This document shows, in pieces, positions 27,509 through 36,824 of a DNA stretch of 64,000 nucleotides. Made by a program: the position numbers and the translations under genes. The notes below the pieces were generated by a model that made no database searches, had not been told where the DNA came from, and saw only the letters and a list, made by a program, of their open reading frames with translations. Each line of letters starts with the position of its first letter. Position 1 is the stretch's first letter. The stretch is from positions 1,550,001 to 1,614,000 of the forward strand of contig NZ_NEVM01000001.1 in the NCBI RefSeq assembly GCF_002261225.1, read 5' to 3'. Source of the stretch: Bordetella genomosp. 10 (lineage in GTDB: Bacteria > Pseudomonadota > Gammaproteobacteria > Burkholderiales > Burkholderiaceae_B).

Positions 27509-27883
27509 TCAAGGAATCGATTCCACCAGGAATTCATACACGGGCATGGGCTCCTTGGCGCCATTCGGGAAAATGAAGTTGTCGCCATGGAGTTTTTCGA
27601 ACGTTATTCGAAAACGCGAAGCGCGGATGCGGAATTCCCACTCTTCGCCAAGGCCGCCGAATCGCACCTCCGCGAACCGGTCATCGGTCTCGTCCAATAA
27701 GGTTCCGTAGAGATCCCACTCCTTGTCCTGGGCCTCATCGTCGTTGAGAAAAATCTCCAGCCGTGGATTGTCCTCTTTCTCGAAGGTGTAGGACAGCTTG
27801 AATACGAGTCCGAAAGCATCAGCGTGGTAGGCGTTATGAGGCCCACGCATGATGCTGATTCTCTTAATTGGACGTTCGGGCAT
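27509..27883 (-). CDS. Hypothetical small acidic protein
   Basis: From the ATG at 27883 the product has 124 residues, starts MPERPIKRISIMRGPHN and is acidic (FLNDDEAQDKEWDLYGTLLDETDDRF). It has no signal peptide or membrane segment and seems strand-rich. This start overlaps the end of the metallopeptidase-rhodanese gene by 20 bp, suggesting coupling; an in-frame ATG at 27850 would avoid the overlap. I do not recognise the family. Confidence 0.6.
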   Translation of the reverse strand: MPERPIKRISIMRGPHNAYHADAFGLVFKLSYTFEKEDNPRLEIFLNDDEAQDKEWDLYGTLLDETDDRFAEVRFGGLGEEWEFRIRASRFRITFEKLHGDNFIFPNGAKEPMPVYEFLVESIP

Positions 27884-30023
27884 TTTCTTTCGGCACGGGA
27901 CGAAGCGGCAGGCCCGCCGCGTTCCATGCCTCGAGGCCGCCGCGATACCAGAACGTGTTGAGCTTGCCTTCCCCCGAACGCAGCGCGGCATTGTAGGAAG
28001 AGCGGTCATTGAGCCCGGTTCCGAAGAAAACGATGGGCAGCTTCGCATCGCCCTGCGCCTTCGAGGAGAGCCATTCCACGAGCCGTTCCTGCATGGTGTC
28101 CGTCAGGCTGCCGTCGCGTCCGGTCTCCGGCTCCTGGATGGCGCCGGGGATGGTCTGGTCGCTCCGGCTGGTGTCGATCAGCAGGACCTTGTCGCCCGAT
28201 TTCAGGAAATCGACCAACTGCGCGGTGGTCACGACGCGCGCGCGCGGATTCGTGGTCGGCGTCGGACCCTTGTAGGGCGCCGGAAACAGGACGAGGGTCG
28301 GCGGCGTGCCGAAATCCTTGGCTTCATTGAAATTGCCGGTGGACACCGGGGCGTTCGACGCGTTCGACGGCGCCGGCGCATTCGCCGCGGGCGCCGCGGC
28401 GGGGTTCTTGGCGGGCGCGGCGCTGCCGGCCGTGGTCCAGCCGTCGACCGTCTTCATCTCGATGTCGGAAACCATGTCGATCATGGAGCCCAGCAGGTTG
28501 TAGCACATGGTGATGCTGGCGTCGTCGTGGCTATACCATGCGTTGATCTCGTCGCAATCGCGATAGACCACGGTCAGCGGCCGCGGCAGCACATAGGTTT
28601 TCGAGAGTTCTTCCGCGTTGCTGATCATGCCTTCCGAAAAGGCATCCTTGAAGAATTGGCCGAGCCGGTATTTGGACGGCTCGAATTTCATGGTGATCTT
28701 GGCGCCGGGCGCGTTCGCCGGTTGCGTGCCTTCGGGGTGCCACGGGCCTACCCGTGTGTAGGGGGCGAGGATGGTGCGCCAGGCCCGATTCTGCTTGGTG
28801 TATTCGCCCTCGCATCGGCTCAGCGTGCGCTCGTCCATGCCGGTGCCTTCGGCGAGATTCTGGAACACCGTGGGGTTGCCGCCGTAGATGACGCAGAAAA
28901 AGTTGCGATACCGCTTCAGGTCGGGCGTGTGCTCGTCCTGCCAAGGGGTTTCGCCGCGGCCGCTCGCTTCGCCCAGCTTGCCGCTGTAATACCATTGCAG
29001 CGCGCCATAGATGGCGACCTCGCGGCCTATCGTCTCGATGTCCTTGTCGTCGGTCTTGTAGATGGTCGGATCCACCAGATGCAGCGCCGAGAAGATATCG
29101 ACGGCGTCTTCCTCCGGCCCGGTCGAGGGGAGATCCAGCTCGCCGATCAAGGCGTGGCCGAATTCATGCGTGAAGATGCTTTGCGCGATGCCGAGATAGG
29201 CCGCCACGCGGCGTACGGTGGTGCCGTCGAACTGGGGAATGGGGCCGATTCCCTGGTAGCGCTGCTCCATGGCGTTGAGGACCACGCCGGGCGGGTCGCC
29301 GGCCTCCTTGTTGCCGGCCTTCCTGGCGGGTTTGGGGGGATCGCCGGCATCCGCGTTGTCGGCCGCCTTCTTGGCCTCCGCCAAGGTCATGGCCTTGAAA
29401 CCGGAAACGCCGAACATGCCGGTGTCGTAGGCCATGATGCCGACCTGGTCGATCGCCAGCGTGCCCGGTTCCACCGTGCCGACCTTCTTGCCGTTCAAGA
29501 AAAACGTGGCGCCGTCGTCGGCTTCGATCAACTGGGCAAAATCGTCGCCGCCGAGTTTTGCCGCCTTGGGCTGGCTGGCGATCTTGACGTTTTTCCCGCG
29601 CACGACACAGAAGAGATTCACGTCGGCGGAGGCCGTGACCTCCATCAGACAGAGATCGCCGCTGCTTGTGTTGCGGGTGAGCAGTCCGATGGACGCCGAC
29701 GGCTGCTTGGAATCGACGGCAAGGCGCGCGGAGACGTAGCGGCCGGCGTCGCCCGCCGCGCCGCGCCCGAGGACCAGCGTTTGTTCGGATTGTTTCGCGT
29801 CGTCGTTCTGGAGAACGAACCAGGGGCCCTGTTCACGCGAACTCCATCCCTGGCGCAATTGGGTTTTTTCCGCGCCCCGCAGGGGGCCGAGCGGATCGGG
29901 CGTGGCCGCCGAGGCAGGATTCATGCACAGGACCGCAAGCCCCAATGCGAGCGACACCGCGCCGGCGCGCGACATCCGGAAGGCGATTCGTCCCGCGCCC
30001 GCATCCCCGTCATTCCGATTCAT
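27864..30023 (-). CDS. Secreted DUF4344-type metallopeptidase fused to a C-terminal rhodanese-like domain
   Basis: The ATG at 30023 has GGGGAGAG upstream; 719 residues. A signal peptide ends near NPASA-ATPDP, so the protein is exported. Residues about 40-210 look like a concanavalin-type or DUF1080-like strand-rich region. The middle part holds H286-E-F-G-H290 in THEFGHALIGELDLPSTGPEEDAVD, the zinc-peptidase core of the DUF4344 putative metallopeptidase family. A low-complexity APA/NAP linker follows. The C-terminal domain has rhodanese features (VLLIDTSR, YRGGLEAWNAAGLPL), but the usual CxxGxRS loop reads FGTGLNDRSS, lacking the catalytic cysteine, so it is probably not a sulfurtransferase. 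It is co-oriented with a small acidic protein. Confidence 0.72.
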   Translation of the reverse strand: MNRNDGDAGAGRIAFRMSRAGAVSLALGLAVLCMNPASAATPDPLGPLRGAEKTQLRQGWSSREQGPWFVLQNDDAKQSEQTLVLGRGAAGDAGRYVSARLAVDSKQPSASIGLLTRNTSSGDLCLMEVTASADVNLFCVVRGKNVKIASQPKAAKLGGDDFAQLIEADDGATFFLNGKKVGTVEPGTLAIDQVGIMAYDTGMFGVSGFKAMTLAEAKKAADNADAGDPPKPARKAGNKEAGDPPGVVLNAMEQRYQGIGPIPQFDGTTVRRVAAYLGIAQSIFTHEFGHALIGELDLPSTGPEEDAVDIFSALHLVDPTIYKTDDKDIETIGREVAIYGALQWYYSGKLGEASGRGETPWQDEHTPDLKRYRNFFCVIYGGNPTVFQNLAEGTGMDERTLSRCEGEYTKQNRAWRTILAPYTRVGPWHPEGTQPANAPGAKITMKFEPSKYRLGQFFKDAFSEGMISNAEELSKTYVLPRPLTVVYRDCDEINAWYSHDDASITMCYNLLGSMIDMVSDIEMKTVDGWTTAGSAAPAKNPAAAPAANAPAPSNASNAPVSTGNFNEAKDFGTPPTLVLFPAPYKGPTPTTNPRARVVTTAQLVDFLKSGDKVLLIDTSRSDQTIPGAIQEPETGRDGSLTDTMQERLVEWLSSKAQGDAKLPIVFFGTGLNDRSSYNAALRSGEGKLNTFWYRGGLEAWNAAGLPLRPVPKENARTSN

Positions 30024-30063
30024 CGAAACTCTCCCCGGCCCCTCGACCGACATCTGGAATAGA

Positions 30064-30131
30064 AAAAGGCCCCCCGCGCCGCGCGGCCATGCCGCTTGCA
30101 GCCCCCCAAGAGGCTTTCTTATACGCGGGGC
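30064..30131. repeat. Second copy of the dispersed intergenic repeat
   Basis: AAAAAGGCCCCCCGCGCCGC followed by GCGGCCATGCCGCTTGCAGC and CCCCCCAAGAGG matches, in reverse orientation, the element at 16930-17012 (GGCAAAAAAGGCCCCCACGC, CCGCTTGCTGCCCCCCAAAG). It sits between a TetR gene and the metallopeptidase gene, as an intergenic repeat should. Confidence 0.65.
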
Positions 30132-30242
30132 GGCCTGTCAGCAAAAAACAGCATATTATCCGCTGCCGGGAGAAATTGCCGCCGGCCTTTCATGCCGGGT
30201 CCGGGAAGAGCGGGCCGTGGCCGCGAACCGCCGCCAGCCGAT

Positions 30243-30926
30243 TCACTTCTTCACGTCGCACAAATAGCTGGTGATCATGTCCGACACGTGCTTCACCCGG
30301 TTCATGACGCGCTCCTTGGCGCCCAGGTCCACGTCCAGCACATACGACAAGGTATAGCGGTTGGAGAGGGAATAAGACCCGAGGCCGGAAATCGAGACGT
30401 AGAGGTCTATCCAGTCCGCGTCCTGCCGGAATACCCCTTTTTCCTTTCCGCGTTCGAGGATGTCGTGCAGCGCGTTGCGCAGCGGATTGAACATGTCGGG
30501 AATGACCCTGGACTTCCTGATATGCGCCGCCTTGTGCAGGTTCTCGGTGGAAAGCAGTTGTATGAAGTCCGGCTGGTCGATGAAGTGCTGGACCGTCTTC
30601 ACCACCAGTTCGCGCATGTCCGCCACCGGGTCCTCGCCCGACAGCGACAGCTCGTTCTGCCGCTCGCGCATCGCGCCGTAGGCCCGCTCCATGACCTCGA
30701 TGAAAAGCGCTTCCTTGCTGGCGAAGTAGTGATAGACCAGGTTCTTGCTGATCTTGCAGCGGGCCACGATGGCGTCGATGCGCGCGCCGTCGTAGCCGCG
30801 GGTGGCGAACTCCTTGCTGGCGACGGCCAGGATCCGTTCGCGCGTCGCCGCGGCATTGCGCGTGCGCCGCGCGCCTTCCTTGTCCGGATTGCCTGTGGCG
30901 GCGGGTTTGGTTTTGTCTTTGTTCAT
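30243..30926 (-). CDS. TetR family transcriptional regulator of the hydantoinase locus
   Basis: The 227-residue protein starts with a basic tail (MNKDKTKPAATGNPDKEGARRTRNAAATRERIL). Its helix-turn-helix is YDGARIDAIVARCKISKNLVYHYFASKEALFIEVMERAY; YHYF.SKE is the standard TetR recognition turn. A TetR_C domain (about 100-220) with FIDQPDFIQLLSTENLHKAAHI follows and resembles RutR/TetR_C_15-type pyrimidine or purine regulators. It is divergent from the hydantoinase operon starting 230 bp away, so it most likely represses that operon and responds to its substrate. Confidence 0.88.
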   Translation of the reverse strand: MNKDKTKPAATGNPDKEGARRTRNAAATRERILAVASKEFATRGYDGARIDAIVARCKISKNLVYHYFASKEALFIEVMERAYGAMRERQNELSLSGEDPVADMRELVVKTVQHFIDQPDFIQLLSTENLHKAAHIRKSRVIPDMFNPLRNALHDILERGKEKGVFRQDADWIDLYVSISGLGSYSLSNRYTLSYVLDVDLGAKERVMNRVKHVSDMITSYLCDVKK

Positions 30927-30995
30927 CTCGGTTTCTCATGGCGAGTGTACATGCCGGGCTTGCCGAACCTGCTGTAAACCCTGATGCCGCTGTCC

Positions 30996-31060
30996 TTGAC
31001 AGGCCCGGCGCCGATTCCATATCGTACTCCTTATTGTACTTACTGGTTAGTTAGTTAAGG
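30996..31060 (+). promoter_or_regulatory. Promoter and TetR operator candidate for the hydantoinase operon
   Basis: TTGACA at 30996-31001 with TATCGT (spacer 18) at 31020-31025 is a plausible promoter. Just downstream, ACTTACTGGTTAGTTAGTTA (31038-31057) is an imperfect dyad of the ACT...AGT kind with overlapping GTTA repeats, typical of TetR operators. Its position over the start site would allow repression. Confidence 0.5.
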
Positions 31061-31155
31061 CCGATCGCAGGGCCGATTCACAGGGCCGCTGACGGGCCGA
31101 TCACAAGGCTGGTTCACTTGTACGCCGCGCGCCGCGCGCGTGGCACGGAGAAACG

Positions 31156-33276
31156 ATGGACACTGCATTTCACGCCCGCGCCGGCGTGCGGGTCGGCTGC
31201 GATATCGGCGGCACCTTCACGGATATCGTGCTGGCCATGCCGGACGGCCGGCTCTACGTCAACAAGACGTCCACCACGCCCGAGAACCTGGGGCTGGCGA
31301 TCACCCGGGGCCTCCAGGCCCTGATCGACCAGGCGGGGATCGCGGCGGGCGACATCGCCGAAATCGTCCACGGCACCACCACGGCGTCCAACACGATCCT
31401 GCAGAAGGTGGGCGCCCGGACGGCCGTGCTGACCACCGAGGGATTCCGCGACGTGCTGGAGATCGCGCGCATCCGCACGCCCACCATGTTCGACCTGGGC
31501 TGGTCCAAGCCGCAGCCGCTGGCGCCGCGCCGCTACCGCCGGGGCATCCGCGAACGCATCGATGCCCAGGGCCGTGTCGTCACCCCGCTCGACGAGGAGC
31601 AGCTTCTGCGGGAAGTGGGCGAACTGGCCGGCGAGGGCGTTGCCGCCATCGCCATCTGCTTCCTGAACAGCTACATCAATCCGGCGCACGAACGGCGCGC
31701 CAAGGCGCTCATCGAGGCGGCTTTCCCCAGCCTGCTGCTGAGCGTGTCCTGCGACGTGCTGCCGGAGATCAAGGAATACGAGCGCACCAGCACCACGGTG
31801 GTCAACGCCTACATACTGCCGGCCATGCGCACCTACCTGGCGCGCTTGAAGGACGACCTGGCCCGCATGGGCGTGACCGCCTCCCTCCAGGTCATGGCGT
31901 CCAACGGCGGCATGATGGGGATCGCCTCGGCGACGGAGAAACCGGTGTTCGCGGTGGCCTCCGGCCCGGCGGGCGGCGTGGCCGGCGCGGCGCAGATCGG
32001 CGCCCTGAGCGGGGATCGCGACCTGATCGTCTTCGACATGGGCGGCACCACCGCGAAGGCGTCCATCATCGCGGCCGGGACGCCGTCGCTGACCAACGAG
32101 TACGAGTTCCGCGACGGCATCAGCGCCCCCAGCCGCTTCATCAAGGGCGGCGGCTACGTGCTGAAGGTGCCGGCCATCGACATCGCCGAGGTCGGCGCCG
32201 GCGGCGGCTCCATCGCGGGCATCGACGCCGGCGGCCTGTTGTGCGTGGGGCCGGAGTCGGCGGGCGCCTATCCGGGGCCGGCCTGCTACGGCAACGGCAA
32301 CGACAGGCCCACGGTGACCGACGCCAATATGGTCCTGGGATACCTGAATCCCAAGGCCCTGGCGGGCGGCAGCCTGGCGGTGAACGCCGAACTCTCCCGT
32401 GACGCCATCGCGCGGCACATCGCCGCCCCCTTGAACCTGGACGTCCTGGCGGCGGCCCATGGCATACGGCAGGTGGCCAACGTCAACATGGCGCGGGCCA
32501 TCCGCGCGGTGACGGTCGAGCGGGGCAGGGATCCGCGCGACATGGCGATGATCGCGTTCGGCGGCGGCGGCCCCCTGCATGCCGTCTCGGTGGCGCGGCT
32601 GCTGGGCATCACGCGCGTCATCGCGCCCATCATGGCCGGCGTGTTCTGCTCGGCGGGCATGCTGTCCGCCGACGCGGAGCACAACTTCGTGAAGGCGGTG
32701 CTGCGGCGTCTCGACGATTGCGAGCCAGCGGCGCTGGCGGCGATCGCCGACGACCTGCGCGCCCAGGGCCGGGACATCCTGGCCTCCGAAGGGTATGCGA
32801 ACGCCGCGGTGGAAACCGTCGTCTTCGCCGACGTCCGCTACCTGGGCCAGAGTTCCGAGCTGACGGTGCCCCTGGCGGCCGGCGCTCTCGATGCGAGCGC
32901 GCTGGATCGGCTGAAGGACGATTTCAACGCCGAGTATGCGCGCACCTTCGGCTATAGCAGCGACGAGCCGCTGGAGCTGGTGAACATGCGCGTGTCGGCC
33001 TACGGCCGCAGCGGCCAGCGCCTGGATTTCGGCCACTGCAAGGTGGACGCCTCCGCGCTGGCCGGCGAATCGGGCGTGCGCATGGTCAGCTTTTCCGCGG
33101 ACGAGCCGCCCCGCGAGACGCGGCTGGTGCCGCGCGGCGCCTTGACGCGGCAGAAGATGGACGGGCCGCTGATCATCGAGTCCTACGACACGACCATCGT
33201 CGTGCCGCCGCGCTGCAGCGCCCACGCCGACGGCGTCGGCAACATCATCATCGACCTGCACCAGGAAACCGCATGA
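31156..33276 (+). CDS. Hydantoinase/5-oxoprolinase family, subunit A (HyuA-like)
   Basis: The 706-residue protein has the hydantoinase A architecture: an ASKHA-type nucleotide-binding region with CDIGGTFTDIVLA (residues about 15-27) and a second phosphate loop VFDMGGTTAKASI near 295. GGGGGSIAGID-like and FGGGGPLHA motifs complete the fold. With subunit B it forms an ATP-dependent amidohydrolase acting on cyclic amides such as N-methylhydantoin or 5-oxoproline; the true substrate is unknown. The ATG at 31156 follows the AGAAACG leader. Its stop overlaps the subunit B start (ATGA). Confidence 0.9.
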   Translation: MDTAFHARAGVRVGCDIGGTFTDIVLAMPDGRLYVNKTSTTPENLGLAITRGLQALIDQAGIAAGDIAEIVHGTTTASNTILQKVGARTAVLTTEGFRDVLEIARIRTPTMFDLGWSKPQPLAPRRYRRGIRERIDAQGRVVTPLDEEQLLREVGELAGEGVAAIAICFLNSYINPAHERRAKALIEAAFPSLLLSVSCDVLPEIKEYERTSTTVVNAYILPAMRTYLARLKDDLARMGVTASLQVMASNGGMMGIASATEKPVFAVASGPAGGVAGAAQIGALSGDRDLIVFDMGGTTAKASIIAAGTPSLTNEYEFRDGISAPSRFIKGGGYVLKVPAIDIAEVGAGGGSIAGIDAGGLLCVGPESAGAYPGPACYGNGNDRPTVTDANMVLGYLNPKALAGGSLAVNAELSRDAIARHIAAPLNLDVLAAAHGIRQVANVNMARAIRAVTVERGRDPRDMAMIAFGGGGPLHAVSVARLLGITRVIAPIMAGVFCSAGMLSADAEHNFVKAVLRRLDDCEPAALAAIADDLRAQGRDILASEGYANAAVETVVFADVRYLGQSSELTVPLAAGALDASALDRLKDDFNAEYARTFGYSSDEPLELVNMRVSAYGRSGQRLDFGHCKVDASALAGESGVRMVSFSADEPPRETRLVPRGALTRQKMDGPLIIESYDTTIVVPPRCSAHADGVGNIIIDLHQETA

Positions 33277-34988
33277 ATCCCATCATCGACCCGATTACCT
33301 TCGCGGTAGTCAAGAACGCCATGGACGCCATCGTGGACGAAGTGGCCTATACGGTCCTGCGCACCGCCCGCTCGGAGATCGTCAAGGACGTCATGGATTA
33401 TTCCGCGGCGATCTGCGACCGCCACGGCCAGATGATCGCCCAGGCCAAGACCATCGCGCTGCACCTGGGCGCGATCCCGGAGGCGATGGCTTCGGTGCAG
33501 GCCCGCTACGGCGATTCCCTGCGGCCCGGCGACGCGATCATCGTCAACGATCCCTACGACGGCGGGATGCACCTGCCGGACATCTTCATGTTCGTGCCTT
33601 TCTTCTACCGGGGCGAACTGGAGGGGTATTGCGTGGTGATCTGCCATCACACGGACGTGGGCGGCCGCGTGCCGGGATCGAACGCCAGCGATTCGACGGA
33701 AATCTACCAGGAAGGCCTGCGCATTCCCGTGGTCAAGTTCTATGAGGAAGGGCGCGTCAACGACATCATGGAGCGCGTCATCGCGCGCAATGTGCGCGTG
33801 CCCGGCCGGGTGCTGGGCGACCTGCGCGCGCAGTACGCGGCCTGCCAGGTCGGCGTGCGGGAACTGACCTCCCTGCTGGACCGCTACGGCCGCGATTCGG
33901 CGCGCGCCTATTTCGCGGAATTGCTGGATTACGCGGAGCGCCTCACCCGCGAGGAGATCCGCCGCTGGCCCAAGGGCACCTACACCTTCCTGGACCATAT
34001 CGACGACGACGGGCTTTCCCCGGACCCCATCCCGATCAAGGTGGCGGTGACCGTGCACGAAGACCATGTCAGCGTGGACTACACGGGTTCCGCCCCGCAG
34101 GTGCGGGCCGCCATCAACTCCACCCTGTCCTACACCAAATCGTGCACCTACCTGAGCGTGCGCTGCGCGCTCAAGGGCGACGTGCCCAACAACGCCGGCG
34201 TATTCCGCTGCGTGGACATCTCCGTGCCGGAAGGAACGGTGCTGAATCCCCTGGAGCCGGCCGCCGTCGCGGCGCGCGCGCTGACCGGCTACCGGGTGTT
34301 CGACGCCATGCTCGGCGCGCTGGCGCAGGTGGTGCCCGACCGCGTGCCCGCGGCCGGGGAGGGCGGCAACACGGTGGTATGCCTTTCGGGCAAGAGCGAC
34401 GAGGGCAAGCCCTACATCATCGTCGACATGGTCTGCGGCGCCTGGGGCGGCCGGCCGCAGGCCGACGGCATCGAAGCCATCACCAACGCGTCCCAGAATC
34501 TGTCCAATACGCCGGTGGAGACGCTGGAAGCGCAGCATCCGGTCCGCGTCGAAGCCTATGAATTGCTGCCCGATTCCTGCGGGGCGGGACGCTTCCGCGG
34601 CGGCCTGGGCATCCGCCGCAGCTATCGGGTGCTGGGCGACGACGTGCTGTTGCAGTTGCGGGCGGACCGGATGAAGTTCCCGCCCTACGGCCTGGGCGGC
34701 GGCAAGCCCGCGCGGGCGGCGGCCAATACCCTGCATAGCGGCGAGGACGATATCTCCCTGCCCAGCAAGGTGGGCATGCTGATCCAGCGCAACGACGTGG
34801 TCACGCACGACCAGCCCGGCGGCGGCGGCTTCGGCGATCCCTTGCTGCGCGAGGAGGCCGCCATCGAGCAGGATGTCTGGAACCAGAAGTTGACGGCGGA
34901 GTACGTGCGGGACCATTACCGCATGGTCGTCGACCCCCGGACCGGAAAAATCGACCGGGCCGCCACGCAGGCGCTGCGGGCGCAATGA
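33273..34988 (+). CDS. Hydantoinase/5-oxoprolinase family, subunit B (HyuB-like)
   Basis: The 571-residue protein carries the family N-terminus ITFAVVKNAMDAIVDEVAYTVLRTARSEIVKDVMDYSAAICDRHGQMIAQ. It also has NDPYDGGMHLPDIFMFVPFF and the C-terminal DQPGGGGFGDPL block. It catalyses the ring-opening step together with subunit A, to which it is translationally coupled by a 4-bp overlap. The following ABC transporter substrate-binding gene starts 32 bp later, so the operon links uptake and hydrolysis. Confidence 0.92.
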   Translation: MNPIIDPITFAVVKNAMDAIVDEVAYTVLRTARSEIVKDVMDYSAAICDRHGQMIAQAKTIALHLGAIPEAMASVQARYGDSLRPGDAIIVNDPYDGGMHLPDIFMFVPFFYRGELEGYCVVICHHTDVGGRVPGSNASDSTEIYQEGLRIPVVKFYEEGRVNDIMERVIARNVRVPGRVLGDLRAQYAACQVGVRELTSLLDRYGRDSARAYFAELLDYAERLTREEIRRWPKGTYTFLDHIDDDGLSPDPIPIKVAVTVHEDHVSVDYTGSAPQVRAAINSTLSYTKSCTYLSVRCALKGDVPNNAGVFRCVDISVPEGTVLNPLEPAAVAARALTGYRVFDAMLGALAQVVPDRVPAAGEGGNTVVCLSGKSDEGKPYIIVDMVCGAWGGRPQADGIEAITNASQNLSNTPVETLEAQHPVRVEAYELLPDSCGAGRFRGGLGIRRSYRVLGDDVLLQLRADRMKFPPYGLGGGKPARAAANTLHSGEDDISLPSKVGMLIQRNDVVTHDQPGGGGFGDPLLREEAAIEQDVWNQKLTAEYVRDHYRMVVDPRTGKIDRAATQALRAQ

Positions 34989-35020
34989 CCGGAAAGTCCA
35001 ACCAATTCAAGGGGAACAAA

Positions 35021-36016
35021 ATGAATCGTAGGAAAGCGTTGTCCATGGTGTCCGGGGCGCTTGCGCTGGCGGCGGGCCTGGCCTTGCCGCCGGCGGCGCG
35101 GGCCGCCGACAAGCTGCTGGTGCGGCTGGACTTCTCGCCCTGGGGCATGCACGGCGCCATGCACCTGGCGCTCCAGAAAGGTTGGTTCAAGGACGCGGGC
35201 CTGGACGTGGAGGTGCAGGACGGCACCGGCACGATCAACACCTTGCAACTGCTGGCGGCGGGGCAGGTGGACGTGGGCCAGGTCGCCCTGGGCACCATGG
35301 CGGTCGCCAAGGAAAACGGGCTGGACCTGATGTCCATCGCGGGTTTCGCCCGCACCGGCGACCTGGCCGTGCTGACGGACGAGAAGCTGGGCGTGAAGTC
35401 GCCCAAGGACTTGGCCGGCAAGAAAATCGTCTGTTTCACCACCAGCCCCTGGGCGCCGTTCATCGATCCCTTCCTGAAGGTCAATGGCCTGTCGCGGAGC
35501 GACGTGAGCGTGGTGATGGTGGCGCCCAGCGCCATGGTCTCCACCTACGCGTCCGGCAATAGCGACGGTCTCATGACGCAGGCGCCGTTCGGCCAGCCCA
35601 TGGTGCGCAAGACGCGTCCGGCTTCCGCCCTGTTGCTGGCCGACAGCGGCATCTCCTTCCCCAGCTACGGCCTGGTTGCCACGCCCGCGACCATCAAGGG
35701 CAAGGGCGAGGCGTTGCGCAAGTTCGTCGCGGTGCAACTGCGCGCCTGGAAATACATCTATGACGGCCACGTCGAGGAGGCGGTCGCCGCCATCGTCGCC
35801 GACCGGCCCAATGCCAGGCTGGACCCCGACGTGTTGCGCGAGCAGATCCAGGCCTATCGCCCCTTCTTCGAAAGCCCCGCCAAGCCCGGCCTGGCGTTCG
35901 GCATCCAGACCGACGCGGACTGGTCCGCGGCCATCGCCACGCTGGAGAAGACCGGCCAGGTCAAGGCCGGACACGTTCCCGCCGACTACTACACCAACGC
36001 CCTGTTGCCGAACTGA
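35021..36016 (+). CDS. ABC transporter substrate-binding protein (NMT1/SsuA-ThiY type)
   Basis: The ATG at 35021 follows AAGGGG and gives 331 residues; the longer frame to 34985 lacks a ribosome site. A Tat-like or Sec signal (MNRRKALSMVSGALALAAGLALPPAARA-A) precedes a periplasmic-binding fold: KLLVRLDFSPWGMHGAMHLALQKGWFKDAGLDVEVQDG is the NMT1/ThiY signature. This family binds thiamin precursors, taurine, nitrate or pyrimidines; here the hydantoinase genes suggest a cyclic amide or its breakdown product. Confidence 0.9.
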   Translation: MNRRKALSMVSGALALAAGLALPPAARAADKLLVRLDFSPWGMHGAMHLALQKGWFKDAGLDVEVQDGTGTINTLQLLAAGQVDVGQVALGTMAVAKENGLDLMSIAGFARTGDLAVLTDEKLGVKSPKDLAGKKIVCFTTSPWAPFIDPFLKVNGLSRSDVSVVMVAPSAMVSTYASGNSDGLMTQAPFGQPMVRKTRPASALLLADSGISFPSYGLVATPATIKGKGEALRKFVAVQLRAWKYIYDGHVEEAVAAIVADRPNARLDPDVLREQIQAYRPFFESPAKPGLAFGIQTDADWSAAIATLEKTGQVKAGHVPADYYTNALLPN

Positions 36017-36038
36017 TATCTGAGCAAGGAGATGCGCC

Positions 36039-36812
36039 GTGTCCGGGTTCCTGGAAATCGCGCGATTGAACAAGATCTACCGCTCGGACAGCGGCCCCTT
36101 GCACGCCTTGCAGGACGTGGCGCTGGACATCGCCGAGGGCGAGTTCGTCAGCATCGTCGGCCCGAGCGGCTGTGGCAAAAGCACGCTGCTCAAATGCATC
36201 GCGGGCCTGGAAGGCATCAGCAGCGGCACGCTGAAGCTGCGCGGCAAGCCCATCCTGGAGCCGCCGGAAGACATGGGCGTGGTGTTCCAGCGGGATCTGC
36301 TGCTGGAGTGGCGCAACATCCTGGACAACGTGCTGCTGGCGGCGGAATTCCACGACGCGCCGCGGGCCGCGCACGAACCCCGCGCGCGCGAGCTGCTGGA
36401 CCTGTTCGGGCTGTCCGCGTTCATCGACCGCTATCCGCGCGAGTTGTCCGGCGGCATGCGGCAGCGCGTGTCCATCTGCCGCGCGCTGCTGCTGGATCCG
36501 CAACTGCTGCTGATGGACGAGCCCTTCGGCGCGCTGGATCCCTTCACCCGCGACGAGCTGAACGTCGAGTTGCAGCGCGCCTGGATGGCGACCGGCAAGA
36601 CCGTGGTGTTCATCACGCATTCGGTTTCCGAAGCGGTCTACCTGGGCAGCCGCGTGGTGATGATGGCGCGCGGCCCGGGACGCGTGGCGGAGGTGATCCC
36701 CATCGAGCTGGAGCGTCCGCGCGGGCTGGAGGTGCGTGAAACCGCCGGCTTCGCGGGCTACGTATCGCACATCCGGGACACTTTCCGCGGATTGGGCATC
36801 TACAAGAATTGA
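36039..36812 (+). CDS. ABC transporter ATP-binding protein (SsuB/TauB type)
   Basis: The 257-residue ATPase starts at GTG 36039 with AAGGAGA upstream. Walker A GPSGCGKSTLL, Q-loop VVFQRDLLLEWRNI, signature LSGGMRQRVSICRALL, Walker B LLLMDEPFGALD and switch H in FITHSVSEAVYL are all present. It energises the permease encoded next, as in nitrate/sulfonate/pyrimidine importers. Confidence 0.95.
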   Translation: MSGFLEIARLNKIYRSDSGPLHALQDVALDIAEGEFVSIVGPSGCGKSTLLKCIAGLEGISSGTLKLRGKPILEPPEDMGVVFQRDLLLEWRNILDNVLLAAEFHDAPRAAHEPRARELLDLFGLSAFIDRYPRELSGGMRQRVSICRALLLDPQLLLMDEPFGALDPFTRDELNVELQRAWMATGKTVVFITHSVSEAVYLGSRVVMMARGPGRVAEVIPIELERPRGLEVRETAGFAGYVSHIRDTFRGLGIYKN

Positions 36813-36824
36813 GCGGAGAGCGCC

